From contig NW_025062478.1 in assembly GCF_000002995.4 (NCBI RefSeq), forward strand, positions 3,696,001 to 3,760,000: a DNA stretch of 64,000 bases, in the 5' to 3' direction. The notes beneath the pieces were generated by a model, which saw only the letters and a program-made list of their open reading frames with translations, was not told where the DNA came from and did no database searches. Position numbers and translations under genes: made by a program. Of the stretch, positions 1-12,620 are shown in pieces (within the stretch, counting starts at the first letter, position 1; the number at the start of each line of letters is the position of its first letter). The DNA is from Brugia malayi. Taxonomy: Eukaryota > Nematoda > Chromadorea > Rhabditida > Onchocercidae.

Positions 1-245
1 ATTATTTCTGAAATGCAACAGTGAAATAAAGAAATGATTTCTTTCTTTTTTTTCTCTCTTGTTTTTCCAATGGTTAAGGATAATATGAAATGAAAATATT
101 AATATGCGATAAAATAATCCTAAAATGATTTTGAAACTGTTAATTAATTGCTTGAAGAGACTTATTTGTAAGATATTGCAACTTAAATGAAGAAAGAGAA
201 AGCTTACATTAGAGTGCAATTTATAAAATGCAAGCAATAGTTCTT

Positions 246-1206
246 TCATTTTGTTGTTGTATCAGGTGGACCATTGTGTTTTACCATTAATGGTTCTTTT
301 ACCGGTTGTTTTTCACGTAACACCTGAACACGTTTTTGTGCCATAACCGGTTGTTGTTTTACCTGAAATTTTATGAGAAAGCTTGCTGCTTTACTTTTCT
401 AAATTATGCTTCCTTTTTTATTTTCAAAATCTAAACTTTTCATGTTTCTTCACAATTATTTAAATAAGTTATTGCAATAAATTTGAGTGAAAAGAGAGGA
501 GATTCTTTTTTTTTTGAGTTACTATTTTATTAGCAATGAAAAAATGATAAAATATTGAAATATTTGAAATTTTTTTCAGGATTTTTTTTTTCGCTATTTC
601 AATGCATAATTTATACATATTTCAGTGATTATTTCCTTCTTTTCTCTCTTTTTTTTTCCTTTTATATGAAAAACTATACTAATGAAATAAAAAAAAAAAA
701 AAAAGAAGAAAACGAAAATAAAAAGCCTACCTGATCAATACTTAGTACACCACGACGTTTTTTGGGTAATTTAGAACGAGCTTGTGTATGAGAGTAAAAT
801 AGAGCAAAATTACTGACTATTACCTGAAATAGAAAAGAATGAAAGAAAAAGAATAAATAGAACCATTATATTAATTTAATTTAATAATATATTAATTTGA
901 TATTTGATTTAATCAATAACTTGAAGGTTAGTAAATAATCATTGAAAAGAATATAATTTAAGTACAAATATAATTAACTATTACAATATAATATATGTAA
1001 ATATGGAGGAAATGGATAATGATATAGAGGGAATAATAATAATTGATCAATTCGAATAAATCTTATTTCTATCAATTGATCTGTCGATGTGATTAATAAT
1101 TTACAGCTCAAAATATTTATATAAATTTGTGATTTTTTTTTTCGCCTTATAAAATATTTTCATTTCATCATTTTCATTATTATATTACTATTACCACTGT
1201 TAATTA

Positions 1207-1252
<46 letters not shown>

Positions 1253-4200
1253 CATTACCATTATCATTATCATTACTGTTATTATTATAAAAAAATATTA
1301 TTAGAAAATATTATCACTATTATTATTGTACATACTATTATTATTATTATACATTTTATAATTATTATTGTAATAATTATTATCATTATTACAGGTATTA
1401 TTATGTTATCATTGTTACTATTATATTATCATTATCATTATTAATTATTATTCTTTGTATTCTTAATGATATAAAGTTGAAATGTTTACAGGAACAGGTA
1501 ACGCAATAGTTAGAACACCAGCAACTGCACATACTGAACCAATAATACGTCCCAAATATGTATGTGGTGTCATATCACCATAACCAATTGTTGTCATTGT
1601 CACTATCTAGAATAAAAAAAAGTAAATTAATAAACAAATATATATATATGCATATATTTGTTTGGTTGTTTAATAAAAATAATTTAATTTTAATTTTTAA
1701 TTATTTATGATCGAAAATTTTCCATTTCATTTATTACTATTTTACATTTTATAAGAGGAATTTTTTTTTTTAAAAAAAAAGAAAAGTCATAAAATGAATT
1801 GTCAAAAATATCTTTCTCCTTTGAGAAATGAAAAGAAAAAAGCAGATATTATGAATTATCATGAAAAAAAGCCATAAAATTTAAAATAAAAACAAACAAA
1901 CAAACAAGCAAACTTTATGATTTATCAATAAAAAAAGAAAACTAAAAAAATTCGAAAAAAAAAAAAAAACAAAACAAAACAAAACAAAATATATTATTCA
2001 CTTACAGCCCACCATAAACCCAATGGAATACTTTGAAATTGATTTTCAGGATTTACTTCAATTCGTTCTGCATAATAAACCAATGATGCAAATACGACAA
2101 TACCAAGAACAAGAAAAAATACCAATAACATTAATTCTTTAGCACTTGCTCTAAATGAAAAATTTTTTATTTATTTAAAATTATTTATTCAATTTTTAAA
2201 ATTTTATTTTTATTTTGTATAATTATTAAATGAAATGATTATAGTTAGTAAATGTGTGTATAATAATGAAAATGTCAATGCAAATATTTGAATAAATAAA
2301 AGTTTTGAATAAATAAACATTTTAATTACATCCATAATTATTAAATGGATGTAATTAAAATGTTTATGTACGTATACGCATGAATGGTTATATATTAAAA
2401 ATAACTTAAAAGAAAACAAATATTATCATCAAAATGACACGCATGACTAATTATTGTAATATTAATTAAAAATTTTTAAGGTATGAATAATAGTTATGAG
2501 GCAACTAGATTGTTTGGTAAATTCTGAATTATCGTATTATTAATTAAAAAACCTGGAATGTTGGGCAAGTTCTGAATTATTGTAATATTATTTAAAAAAG
2601 TCAGAATATTTGGCAAGTATTGAATTATTGTAATATTAGCTAAAACACTTGGAATGTCGGGCAAGTTTTGAGTTATTGTAATATTAATTAAAAAACCTAG
2701 AATGTTGGGCAAGTATTGTATTCTTGTAATATTAATTGAAAAACCTAAAATGTTTGGAAATTCTGAATTATCGTAATATTAATTAGAAAACCTAAAATGT
2801 TGGGTAAGTTTTGGATTATCGTAATATTAATTAGAAAACCTAGAATGTTGGGTAAGTTTTGGATTATCGTAATATTAATTAGAAAACCTAAAATGTTGGG
2901 TAAGTTTTGGATTATCGTAATATTGAATTGTCATAATATTAATTAAAAAACCGAGAATGTTTGATAAGTTTTGAATTAATTAATTAAAAAAGCAAAACCT
3001 GAAAGTATGCATGAGAATTTTGAGGCCACTAGAATGTTGGGTAAGTTTGAATAGACGCATAATTCGAATAATTGAAAAGAATTCGAGATCTGCTGTTGAA
3101 CCGTATGTTGTCATTAGTAAATCCAAATAAAATGTTAGTGTAGCTATCAAATCTATTATATTCACCTGTGAATAATATAAATTTAAAATTAAAAAAAAAA
3201 AAAAAAAAAAAAGGTTGAATTAAAATGCTAGCATAATTTATTTTAATATATATATATAACATTTTTTTTTCCTTTTTTCTGTAAATATTACTAATAAAAA
3301 ACAAAGAAATAATTTAAAATTTATTTTTATTTTTTCTAATTTGAAAGGAAAAGTGAACAATGATACTTAAATTGAAATAATAATGTTTTTTTTTTTTTCA
3401 AAAAAAAAGTAAGGTGAAAGTTTCAATTTGTCTTTTTTTGTCTATTTTTATAAGCCAGGTAAATATATATTAGAATTTGAATGCTTAATCATCCATTTCT
3501 TTTTCATAAATTATTAGCTTACCGGTGTTTTAAAATATTTAATTTTGCTAGGGCAAGTTATAAATCGAATTAATATTTCTATTGTAAACCATACATTACA
3601 TATTGCTTCAACTATCTGAAATAATGAGAATTAATTTTTATTTGTTTAAATCAATTATAATAAAAATTTAAAAATAAAAGAAAAAGTAAAAAATTAGTTC
3701 GAAAAAAAAAAAAAAAAGAAAACGATAATATTAACAACAAGTTTCAAGAAAACAAAATACATATATTAAAAATTTAGAAATGAATTTACCAAAAAACCCG
3801 GATGTGGTTTGGAATTTAGTTTATCAATACCAATTGCTCCGGTACGATATTTATTTGAAAAACCAACAGAACGATAATAACGACCGGAAGTAATATTAAT
3901 TTGCATATCATTCAATTCGGCAACCCGTAAACCGGGATGTGTTTTAAGACAAAAAACGATGATTGCTATTATTAAAAAGAAAACTGATACAACTGCAATT
4001 ACCTGAAATAAACAAACAAACAAACAAAACATAATTTTAAATAGTTACATACTCATAAATAAATTGTGAGTATGTAACTATTTTTACAAAATTTGCAAAA
4101 AAAAAAAAATTTACAAAATTTATAAATATAAAGTAAAAAAAAAGGAAAGACGAAAAAGTTAAACTTATCAAAAGTATTTCATTTAATTCCTTTTTTTAAA

Positions 4201-6505
4201 AAAAGAAAAAAAAACTTTTTATTCATTATTATTTTTTTTTTTAATTAATTGTCATAAAAGAAGAAACAAATAATACAATAAAATCAATTTAAATAAGAGA
4301 TTCAAATAGATATTATTTGTAAAATAAAATATAAAAAATCAAAAATAAAAATATAAAATATAGTTTAAATTTGAATCTAAACACGATGATACACTAAATT
4401 CATTTCTTCTAAACTATTATCTAATTAATTATTTTTTTCCAAATTTACTTTGTTGCTAAATTATAATACTTTAATCTTATTTACTCACCTAGTAATTACT
4501 TATTTTTGAATTCAAGAAGAAAAATACACTATGAATAAATTTTTTTTTTTTTTTTTGTTTTGCTCAAATTAAGTTTTTAGAGATTTTTTGCTTCAACTGA
4601 CAATTTATTTGTTTTTCAGCCAATTTAAAATCTTTTGCAATTAATTTAATTTCAATGCTGAAAAGAAAAAATTGATGAAAACTTTTGAAAAACACAAATT
4701 TGTTATAAATTGTGATAAACCAAAAAAACAAAAACAAAAAAAAAAAAAAAGAAACGAATAAAAAAGATAAAAACAAATGAAATGAACAAACTTTTGCTCC
4801 ATGAGATGAATAAGGCTCATCGAATAAATGCCAAATTTTTGGTTTTAATTTTTGCCATTTTGATAGTGATTGATTATGATAATCATCCTCCCAACCAAAT
4901 CTTAAAAAAATGAAAAGAAAAATTAAAATTTTCTGCAATATTTTGTTTTTTTTTTTTTTTTTTTTAAAAAAAAACACACAAAAAATAAAATGTGGATTAA
5001 ATTATAAAAGAAAATAGAATTGAAGCTTTATTTTCAAAAATAACACATTAAAATTATCGTCAAAATTGTACAGCCTTATAAACATACACAAATTTTAAAC
5101 AAAGATATTTTTTCATTTTTCATCGTTAATATCTGAAATTTAAAATAATTTTGCAGTTTTAATTTTTCATTTAATGTTTAAAACTATAATATAGCAATGA
5201 AATATGCATGATATTTATTTGTTTAAAGTAGTGAAATTTAGTTGGTTTTTTATAGAAAATTTCATAAATGTCTAAATAACTAATGTAGTAAGCCTTAAAA
5301 TAGATATGTCAATAAATAGATAAATAAATAAATGAATAAACAAACAAATAAAAAACGAATAAATAATGTAGTAAGATACCGAATGAATAAACAAATAAGT
5401 AAATGAACAAATAAATTTATTAAATAAATGATATAATACAGCAAATAAGTAAACAAATAAATAAGTGGGCAAACAAACGGAATAAATAAATAAATAAATG
5501 ATATAATACAATAAATAAGTAAATAAATAAATATACCGCCGATAGACTTCTTCCGGATCTTTTAGGCGATTTTCATCAAAATCGATGTCAAGTTTGTCGA
5601 GAGTGGTCAACACTTCTTGTGTGTCACGATGTTGTGTGTATGTCATCCAACAACATGGCTCAACTTCATTAGCATCTAAACCCCAATACTGAAATATGAT
5701 AAGCATTAATTAGCATATTTAATATTCGATGTAATAAAGATAAAAGTATTATTTGCATAAGTTAAGAATTTATTTTTTAATTAATGAATTACTTAATAAC
5801 CATACATTATCTCACTTTATTTCATTCTCATTCAATATTGCTTCTTATTAAATTTAAATTTCATAACTAATTAATTCAACTATTGAAATCCTATTATTGT
5901 TAAAACACAATTTCTCACTGAATTTGATAATTAATAAAAATGTTGTAATAAAGTTTTTAATGAAGTAGAGAAAAAAAAAATAGCAAAATTATTTCAAATT
6001 TTCCTAATCATATAGTCACAAATAAGCTATCTAATCAAATAAAAATTTCTTATTTTCGTATAAGATAATCAAAAAAATTAAAAAATAGATAAATAAATAA
6101 ATAAACTATTAAAATAAAATATAGAATAAAAACTAAAGAATAAATTATAATAAAAATTTGCCCATAAATATATTTTATTTTATTTTTCTTATTTTCGTAA
6201 AAAATGATCAAAAAAATAAGAATTCAAAAATAAGTAAGCAAATAATATACCTTTAATTCTTCCTCAAAAAGTGGTCCACAAACATCCAATGGATAATGTA
6301 ATTTACCAGTACGATAATAATTTAAAATAAGCGCAAAAACGCCAGGATGACGATCAAAGAAGTATTCATTAAGAACCGGATCATAATTAGCCAAATTTTG
6401 CGTTAAACGACTTAAACGTGTAGCCGGAATTTTTTTAAGTGTATGTTTATATGTTTCATGTCGTACACCACCAACATTTAGAATAACACGATATTCACTA
6501 TCCAT
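246..6505 (-). CDS. Shaw/Kv3-family voltage-gated potassium channel (EGL-36/SHW-like), complete, 10 exons
   Basis: Plasma-membrane delayed-rectifier K+ channel subunit of 486 aa that would assemble as a tetramer. Exons, high to low: 6505-6251, 5688-5537, 4900-4792, 4002-3790, 3615-3523, 3165-2999, 2150-2006, 1606-1490, 823-731, 362-246. All have GT/AG ends and all phases join without a break. The N-terminal T1 domain opens [17 protein letters not shown]. The Kv3/Shaw zinc signature HX5CX20CC is exact once exons 1 and 2 are joined. S1 is in exon 4, followed by a loop with a possible N-glycosylation site (NIT). S2 has [10 protein letters not shown]3 has [17 protein letters not shown]4 has [16 protein letters not shown]. 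The pore reads [14 protein letters not shown] and S6 has PVPVIVSNF. The C-terminus is short and basic (KLPKKRRG), then DTTTK-stop. The start is the first ATG after an acceptor at 6516. The length is close to Drosophila Shaw as I recall it. Which nematode Shaw paralogue this is cannot be decided here. Confidence 0.95.
1208..1252. repeat. (TTA)n microsatellite in a Kv channel intron
   Basis: A nearly perfect ATT/TTA trinucleotide run of about 14 units lies between the pore/S6 exon and the exon that completes S6. Looser TTATCATT/ATTATT sequence continues to about 1450. Confidence 0.9.
2481..2524 (-). pseudogene. Degenerate copy of part of Kv exon 6 (S4 / S4-S5 coding segment)
   Basis: Compared base by base, 2481-2524 matches 3005-3048 of the real exon at 34 of 44 positions with no gaps, including the shared run CTAGNNGCCTCA in coding sense. 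The copy has an in-frame TAA and lacks the GT donor context, so it cannot be a working alternative exon. It sits at the far end of the minisatellite, which appears to have expanded between the copy and its source. Confidence 0.65.
2481..2990 (-). repeat. Intronic minisatellite, ~48-bp unit, about 10 copies, resembling the S4 exon
   Basis: The intron between Kv exons 6 and 7 holds about ten diverged copies of a 48-bp unit. Each contains a core like AGAATGTTGGGTAAGTTT (plus strand) followed by a GAATTATCGTAATATTAATT-like tail. Because 48 is a multiple of three, part of it stays open on the minus strand and translates as a 16-residue repeat with NLPNIP. The same core occurs in the adjacent coding exon at about 3030-3048, where it encodes KLTQHS. 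Confidence 0.85.
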
Positions 6506-6517
6506 AATATTACTTCT
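6506..6517 (-). other. Splice acceptor 10 nt upstream of the Kv channel start codon
   Basis: On the minus strand a TTTTTCTAG acceptor ends at 6516, leaving only ten bases before the ATG at 6505. This spacing fits spliced-leader trans-splicing, but a distant 5' UTR exon is also possible. No convincing upstream donor was found. Confidence 0.45.
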
Positions 6518-7320
6518 AGAAAAATTAATTAATATCAAGAAAAAAAAAAAAAAGAAAAGAAAAAAGAAGTAAATAGACGTTAATTAATTAATAGGTTGAG
6601 AAAAAATAAAGAAATTAATGTTAGTAAATAATGATTAAAAATAATTAAAAAAAATAGAAATTTTATAATTTTATTGAATTAAAAATTGCTAATAATATTA
6701 GTTTTGTAATTCGTTTTTTTATTAAATACAAGAATAATTTAAATGTCAAAGTTACTCAAAAAAAAAAAGTGTGTATGTTGTGAAAATGATGAAAACTGCA
6801 ACTGCGATTTGTTACATATCAAATTTCTTCCTTTTTTCTTTTTCCCTTTCTCTCTCTCTCTCCCTGTCTCTCTGTCTCTCCTTTCTTGTCTTAGATGAAA
6901 AGAGAAAAAGATATAATTACTAAAAATAAAAGGAAAGAATTAAGTTAATCTATAATTTATTAAAAATATGCTAATTTTAAGCAAAAAAAAAAAATAAAAG
7001 AAAGAAAAGGAACAAAACGCGATGACATGTATAAAAATAAAGAAATAAACAAATAAATAATAAATGAAAATGATGAAAAGGATTAGAAAAAAAAAAAAAG
7101 AGGCTTAAATAATTAGCATATTTAATTTTTGAATTTCGATTTTTTTGAAACGACCAAAGCTGATATATATAATAAGCTTAGTGAAAGAAAGAAAGAAAAA
7201 AGAAGGAAGGTAACTAACTATTAGTTAGCATAAATGAGTAATACAATTTGTAAATTTCTTATAAATTTTTTTCTTTTTCAAGAACTTTATTCCATATATT
7301 ACAAATTATAGTATATAAAT

Positions 7321-7420
7321 GTGCATGTTTGTGTATGTTACGTATGTGTGTGTTCGTGTATGTCCACGTATACGTGTACGTGTGTGTCTGCATGAATGCC
7401 TGTGTATGCGTTGTATGTGA
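7321..7420. repeat. TG-rich alternating purine-pyrimidine stretch
   Basis: About 100 bases of imperfect TG/TA/CG dinucleotides (GTGTATG, ACGTGTACGTGTGTG). It stands out from the AT-rich surroundings and could favour Z-DNA. No coding potential seen. Confidence 0.8.
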
Positions 7421-7521
7421 AATTATATGTTATGTTTATTGATAATTTTGCATTCTGATATAATTTAAATTTTAAATTTCAAAAAGGAAAAAATATAATA
7501 ATACTTTTAACTTATAAATTT

Positions 7522-7554
<33 letters not shown>

Positions 7555-10500
7555 AAAACAAAAAACAAAACAAAACGAAAAAAGAAAAATGAATAAATAA
7601 ACAATTATTCAAAAGAAATAGCAAAAAAAAAAGAGAGAAAAAAGTAGTACAAATTAAATAGAAAAAGGCGACAAATTTTGAAAAACATAAAAAAAAAAGA
7701 AAATAAACGAAAAGAAAAAAAAATGAATGAAAATTTGACAATAAAAAAAAAAAATTTTTTTTTTTCAATTCATTTATTTAAAAAAAAAAAACATTCCGCT
7801 TGGTTGAATTTCCATTTCTTTCCTTTTTTTTTTTTTTTTTTTGATATTTTATTTATTTTTCTTTTCTCTCAAAATAATAATAATAATTTTTTATTCTATC
7901 ATTATGAATTATATGCCTGTTTTCGCTTTTTTTTTTTCATTTCTTTCTTTCATATTTTTTTCGTCTGCAAAAACATAATTAATTTTTTTTTTTAAATCTC
8001 ATTCATTATACCTGTCTTTTCTTCTTTTTGTTCTTTTATTCTCTTTCTTCTTACTCTCTGTCCCTCTCTCTCTCTCTTTCCCTTTCTTTTTTTCTTCCTT
8101 TTATCATACAATTATTTTTCTTTTTCAATTTTGAATTATCAATTAATTGTTGTCAATTAATTGTTGATGAATTTTTGATCAACAATTAACAATCTTTCTT
8201 CTTTTCTTTCTTTTCAAATTTAAATTACGGTAAGGAGGGTAAATAGCATAAGTAATAGAAAAAAGTTTGAAAACATTTTATATTCAATTGAACTTTTTTT
8301 CTTTTTTAATCATTTTTTTTATTTAATTTTTAATTGGATAAAAAAAAAAAAGAATTTTTTTTCTTCAATGATTCATTTTATAAAAAAAATTCCGTTAAAA
8401 ATTACTCTTACGCATACCTTTTTAGTGTTTGAATTTTAATTATTATAATATGATGGATGAAAAAAAAAACAAAAAACAAAATATTATTTATTTTGTAATA
8501 AATTCATTAATAGTATCCATTTTATTTTATTTTTGTTATAAATTGAGAAATTATTATTAAAACTCAACGAAATTAATAAATTTAAATTATAATTAAGCAA
8601 ATTTTTAGTAATTTTTTACTCAGCAAATTTAGTTTTTTTTTTTTTTTTTTTTTTTTCTAGGTTTAAAATATATACTTCATTTCTATTTATTTCTTAATAT
8701 ATTTTTATTTAGTTACCATTATTAATTATTTATTTATTACGATGTTTTTTTTTTTTTTTTTTTTTTTTTGCAAGAAAATATTTAAATTATTATCCGAATA
8801 ATATTGAAAATTAAATGAATTGAAGCATTATATGAATATAATTCTGAATTTTTTTTTCAGGCAAACTTTTCTATTTATTTGTGAACTTTTTTTTTTCTGC
8901 TTAATTATTTTATTTATTTTTATTTTTCCAAAAATAAAACTTTGCATGTACTTACTCAAATGATTGTGATGCATGCATGCATGCATCTATCGAAGTAATA
9001 ATAATGATATTTGACTTTATTGTCAATAAAATTATTTTATAATATTTCAAGATCAATATTTACGCCATTAAAAAAAAAAAAATTAATGATAATGATAATG
9101 TTAATAGTAATAACAACAGCCAATAATAATATCAATTACCAAGAAAAGAAAAGTTATAAAAAATACTGAATTAAATTTGATTAAATTATTGAATGGAAGA
9201 ATAATAAATACTGATTATATCATTTAATTAATTAATTAAACATGACAAATGTTAATAAATACTGATATGAAATGAAAAAATCAAAATAATAGAAAACTAA
9301 TTTTATTTTATAACACAAATATTTTTTATCTTTCAATGATAATACTTAGTTAAATAAAATTTTATGTAATAATAGTTAATAAACATAGGAAAACAAAACA
9401 TTTATGCATTTAAAATTTACATTAATTGGAATTCAAAAAAATAAAATTCAATAATAACTAAAATATGAAATTTATTCAGCTAAATTCATTGTTAATAAGC
9501 ATTTTAATGTTTAAATTACAACAATTTCTTGGATAAGTTTAAATATTTTAATCTAAAAAATTTTTGATAACCGTAAGAAAAAAATTGATAATTGGAATAT
9601 TAAACGATAAAATGTCAAATTTTATAAAATATTGAAATATCAAAAAATATAATATCGTTTAGCAGTTTATTTAGTTAGCTTTTTAGCTATGAATAAAATT
9701 TCAAAAAATGCGAAAATTTCTTATGATAAAAATTGAAAAAAATGTGAAAAGGGAAAGAAAGAGAAAGAAAAGAAAATCGCAGGGAAAATTTGAAAGAAAA
9801 AGGAAAGAACGAACAAATTGATTAATTTAAAAAGAAAAGTTAAATTATGCAGTAGGATTGATTAAGCTTATCATTTATATATATTGCATTTATTTACCTT
9901 TCTTTTTTTTTTTTTCTTTTTTCATTTCTACTGTTACTTTATTATATTAAATTCATTTTATATATGAAAAAGGAATGAAATGAAAGGGTAAAATGGAAGA
10001 AAAATGCATGCAAAAAAAAAAAAAAATAATAATAAAACAAATGAATTGAAATTGAAAATATAAAAATGAAAATAAACAAACAAACAGTAAAATAATAAAA
10101 AAAGAAAGAAAAAAAAAAACAAAATGCAATTAGTATTAACAATTTTTTCTTTTTTAATTCATTTTCATTCTTTTTTTTTCGAAAAAAACAAAAAAAAATT
10201 TGTTCTATAACAATAATAAATGATTGAATTGGTTTAGATATAAATATGAAAATAAATAATAATTCGAAAATGAAATAAAAGGAAATGAATATTTTTGAAG
10301 TGTGTAATTTGTGTTTATCCTTTTTTGCTGCTTATGCAAATTGATGGTGGTAAAATGAAGAATGTGAAGAGAGTTTGAACAAAAGAATGAGGAATCGATA
10401 TTGAAGTAAAGCAGCAAAGATAATATATTAAAACGGATTGGATGATTTCATAAATATTTTAAAAATGAAATTGAATGAAAATAAAGTTTGTGAGGAGGAA

Positions 10501-11939
10501 TTGGTTAAATTTGTAATAGTTTGAAATGTGAAAAAAAAAAAGGGAAAAAAATGAAAAGTGGAGGAAGAAAAGAAAGTTGGAAATGAAATTTAAATTTTAA
10601 ATGATATTATGTGATATATTGAAATTTACTATTATATTTTAATATCATATAAATATTATACATATTTTTGGTATTATATATTTTTGATATTATATAAATA
10701 TATTAAAATTTACAATCGATATATATGCAAATAGAAAAAAGAAACATTTTTGAAGTATTATATTAAAAATTTATAATATGTGTAAATTTCAAAATTATTT
10801 TTATGGCAAATTTTGGAAGTGTTTCTTGAATAGGTAATTTTTGAAAATTATTTTTACAATAATTGAAAAAATTGATTTACATTCATTGATGATATTATGT
10901 AAAATGTAATTAAATTATATTTTAATCATTAATTAATTGGATAGATTGAAATAATTTTACTACCTGCCAATTTTTTTTTTTTTTTTTAAAAAGACTTTTT
11001 TCTCAACAAAATTTTTAAGTTAAAGGGTTAGTTTTTATTTATTCTTCTTTTTGTTTTATGCTTTTCATCAATTTTTGGTTTTTTTTAAACAAAATTTTTT
11101 TTTTTTTTTAGGATTTAGAAATATTTGATTTTTTCTCAGAATTGTTTGCTCCTTTTGCAAATTCAAATATTTTCCATATAAAATTTGGTTCTATTTATTA
11201 GCTGCATTCATACGGTGAAAATTTTATAATTTAAATAAAATTATAGTTTAAAGCAAGAAAAAAAAAAGTGAAAAAAGAAAAGAAACGAAATGATAAATAG
11301 AATTATTTTTTGAAATTTGCAGTATAAATAACTCTGATAATATGTAAATTTACAGGTTTTATGATATAAATTTCCAATTAATCTTTATGAAACGATGAAA
11401 TCAATTGATTTTGATTTTATTTTTTATTAATTTACATCATTTTATAGAACAATTAAAGAACAAAAAAGAAAACAAAACTATTATGTCGAATTATTTTCAC
11501 TTTTTTTTTCTTTCCTTTAGAATAAATTTTTATCAAAGCAATAAAAAAAAAAGTTTTGTTTTCTTTTGTTTTAAGAAAGAAAACAAAATAATCAAAAAAA
11601 AAAAAAAAGTGAAAGAAAAATAAATAAAATGAAACGATGCGCTCTTTTATTTACAAAAATTATAAGTTATAAATGAGAATAGAATTATAAAATGTGAATA
11701 ATAAACAATTTCAAGTGGATGATTGTTTCACTCAAAATTTCAGCTTATAATATCAATCAGAATAATATACGAAACAAATCAATCAACACAATATGACGAA
11801 AGTTGTAAAGTGATAAGTAACTGGAAGCGTCAGATTAAAAAATTTGACAAAATTGTTTTCGAACTTCAAACTAATAAAATAATGTCGCAAATATGCATCA
11901 CACATCATTGTTATCAATCACCATCAATCACTTAACATC

Positions 11940-12620
11940 ATGATGTCTAGTAATTATCATGCATCATTCTCAATCATCATTATTATCACTAATACATTAT
12001 TCATCATAATTATTAAATTACTAATACCTAATGTTATTATTATTAATCTTATTATTGTTGTTGCTATTATACTGCATTATATACAAATGTATAAATGCAT
12101 AATTTTATATAATTATTACTGCTATTATTGCTGATATTCTAGTAATGGAAAGATATAGACAGTGATAAATATAATTACTATTGATATTGTTACTCTTATT
12201 ATCATCACTGTTATTACTATTATTATTATTACTGTTAATGATAATATTATTTATAATATTGACAAGCATATATGTGCGTACGTTTATATATTAATTATGA
12301 TTATAAATATTAATATTGTTGTTATTATCATTCCTGTTATTACTATTTTTGTTATTATCATTATTATTGCTATTATTATTTTCATTATTATCACTATTAC
12401 TATTATTACCAATAATAGTTAAACTAGCTATAATATTGATCTACGCATATGCGCATGTGTATACATAATTATTATAATTTTAAATACTACTAATATTGCT
12501 ATTATTTTGTCATCATTATTGTCACTATTATAACTATTATCATTTTAGTACTATTAATGTTTTCATTATTATCATTATCATTAGCATTGCTATTAATAAT
12601 AATAATAATATTAGTTGTAA
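11940..12620. repeat. Imperfect ATT/GTT/ATC trinucleotide microsatellite block
   Basis: Long runs of ATTATT, TTGTTA, TATCATT and similar triplets, interrupted by short TGTATA/CATATG segments. The open frames here are Ile-rich low complexity and are not credible proteins. Confidence 0.8.

Noticed and set aside
11723..11935. 70-aa plus-strand frame with some coding-like composition
   Set aside because: No flanking splice sites in phase, no recognisable domain, and the end is in low-complexity sequence.
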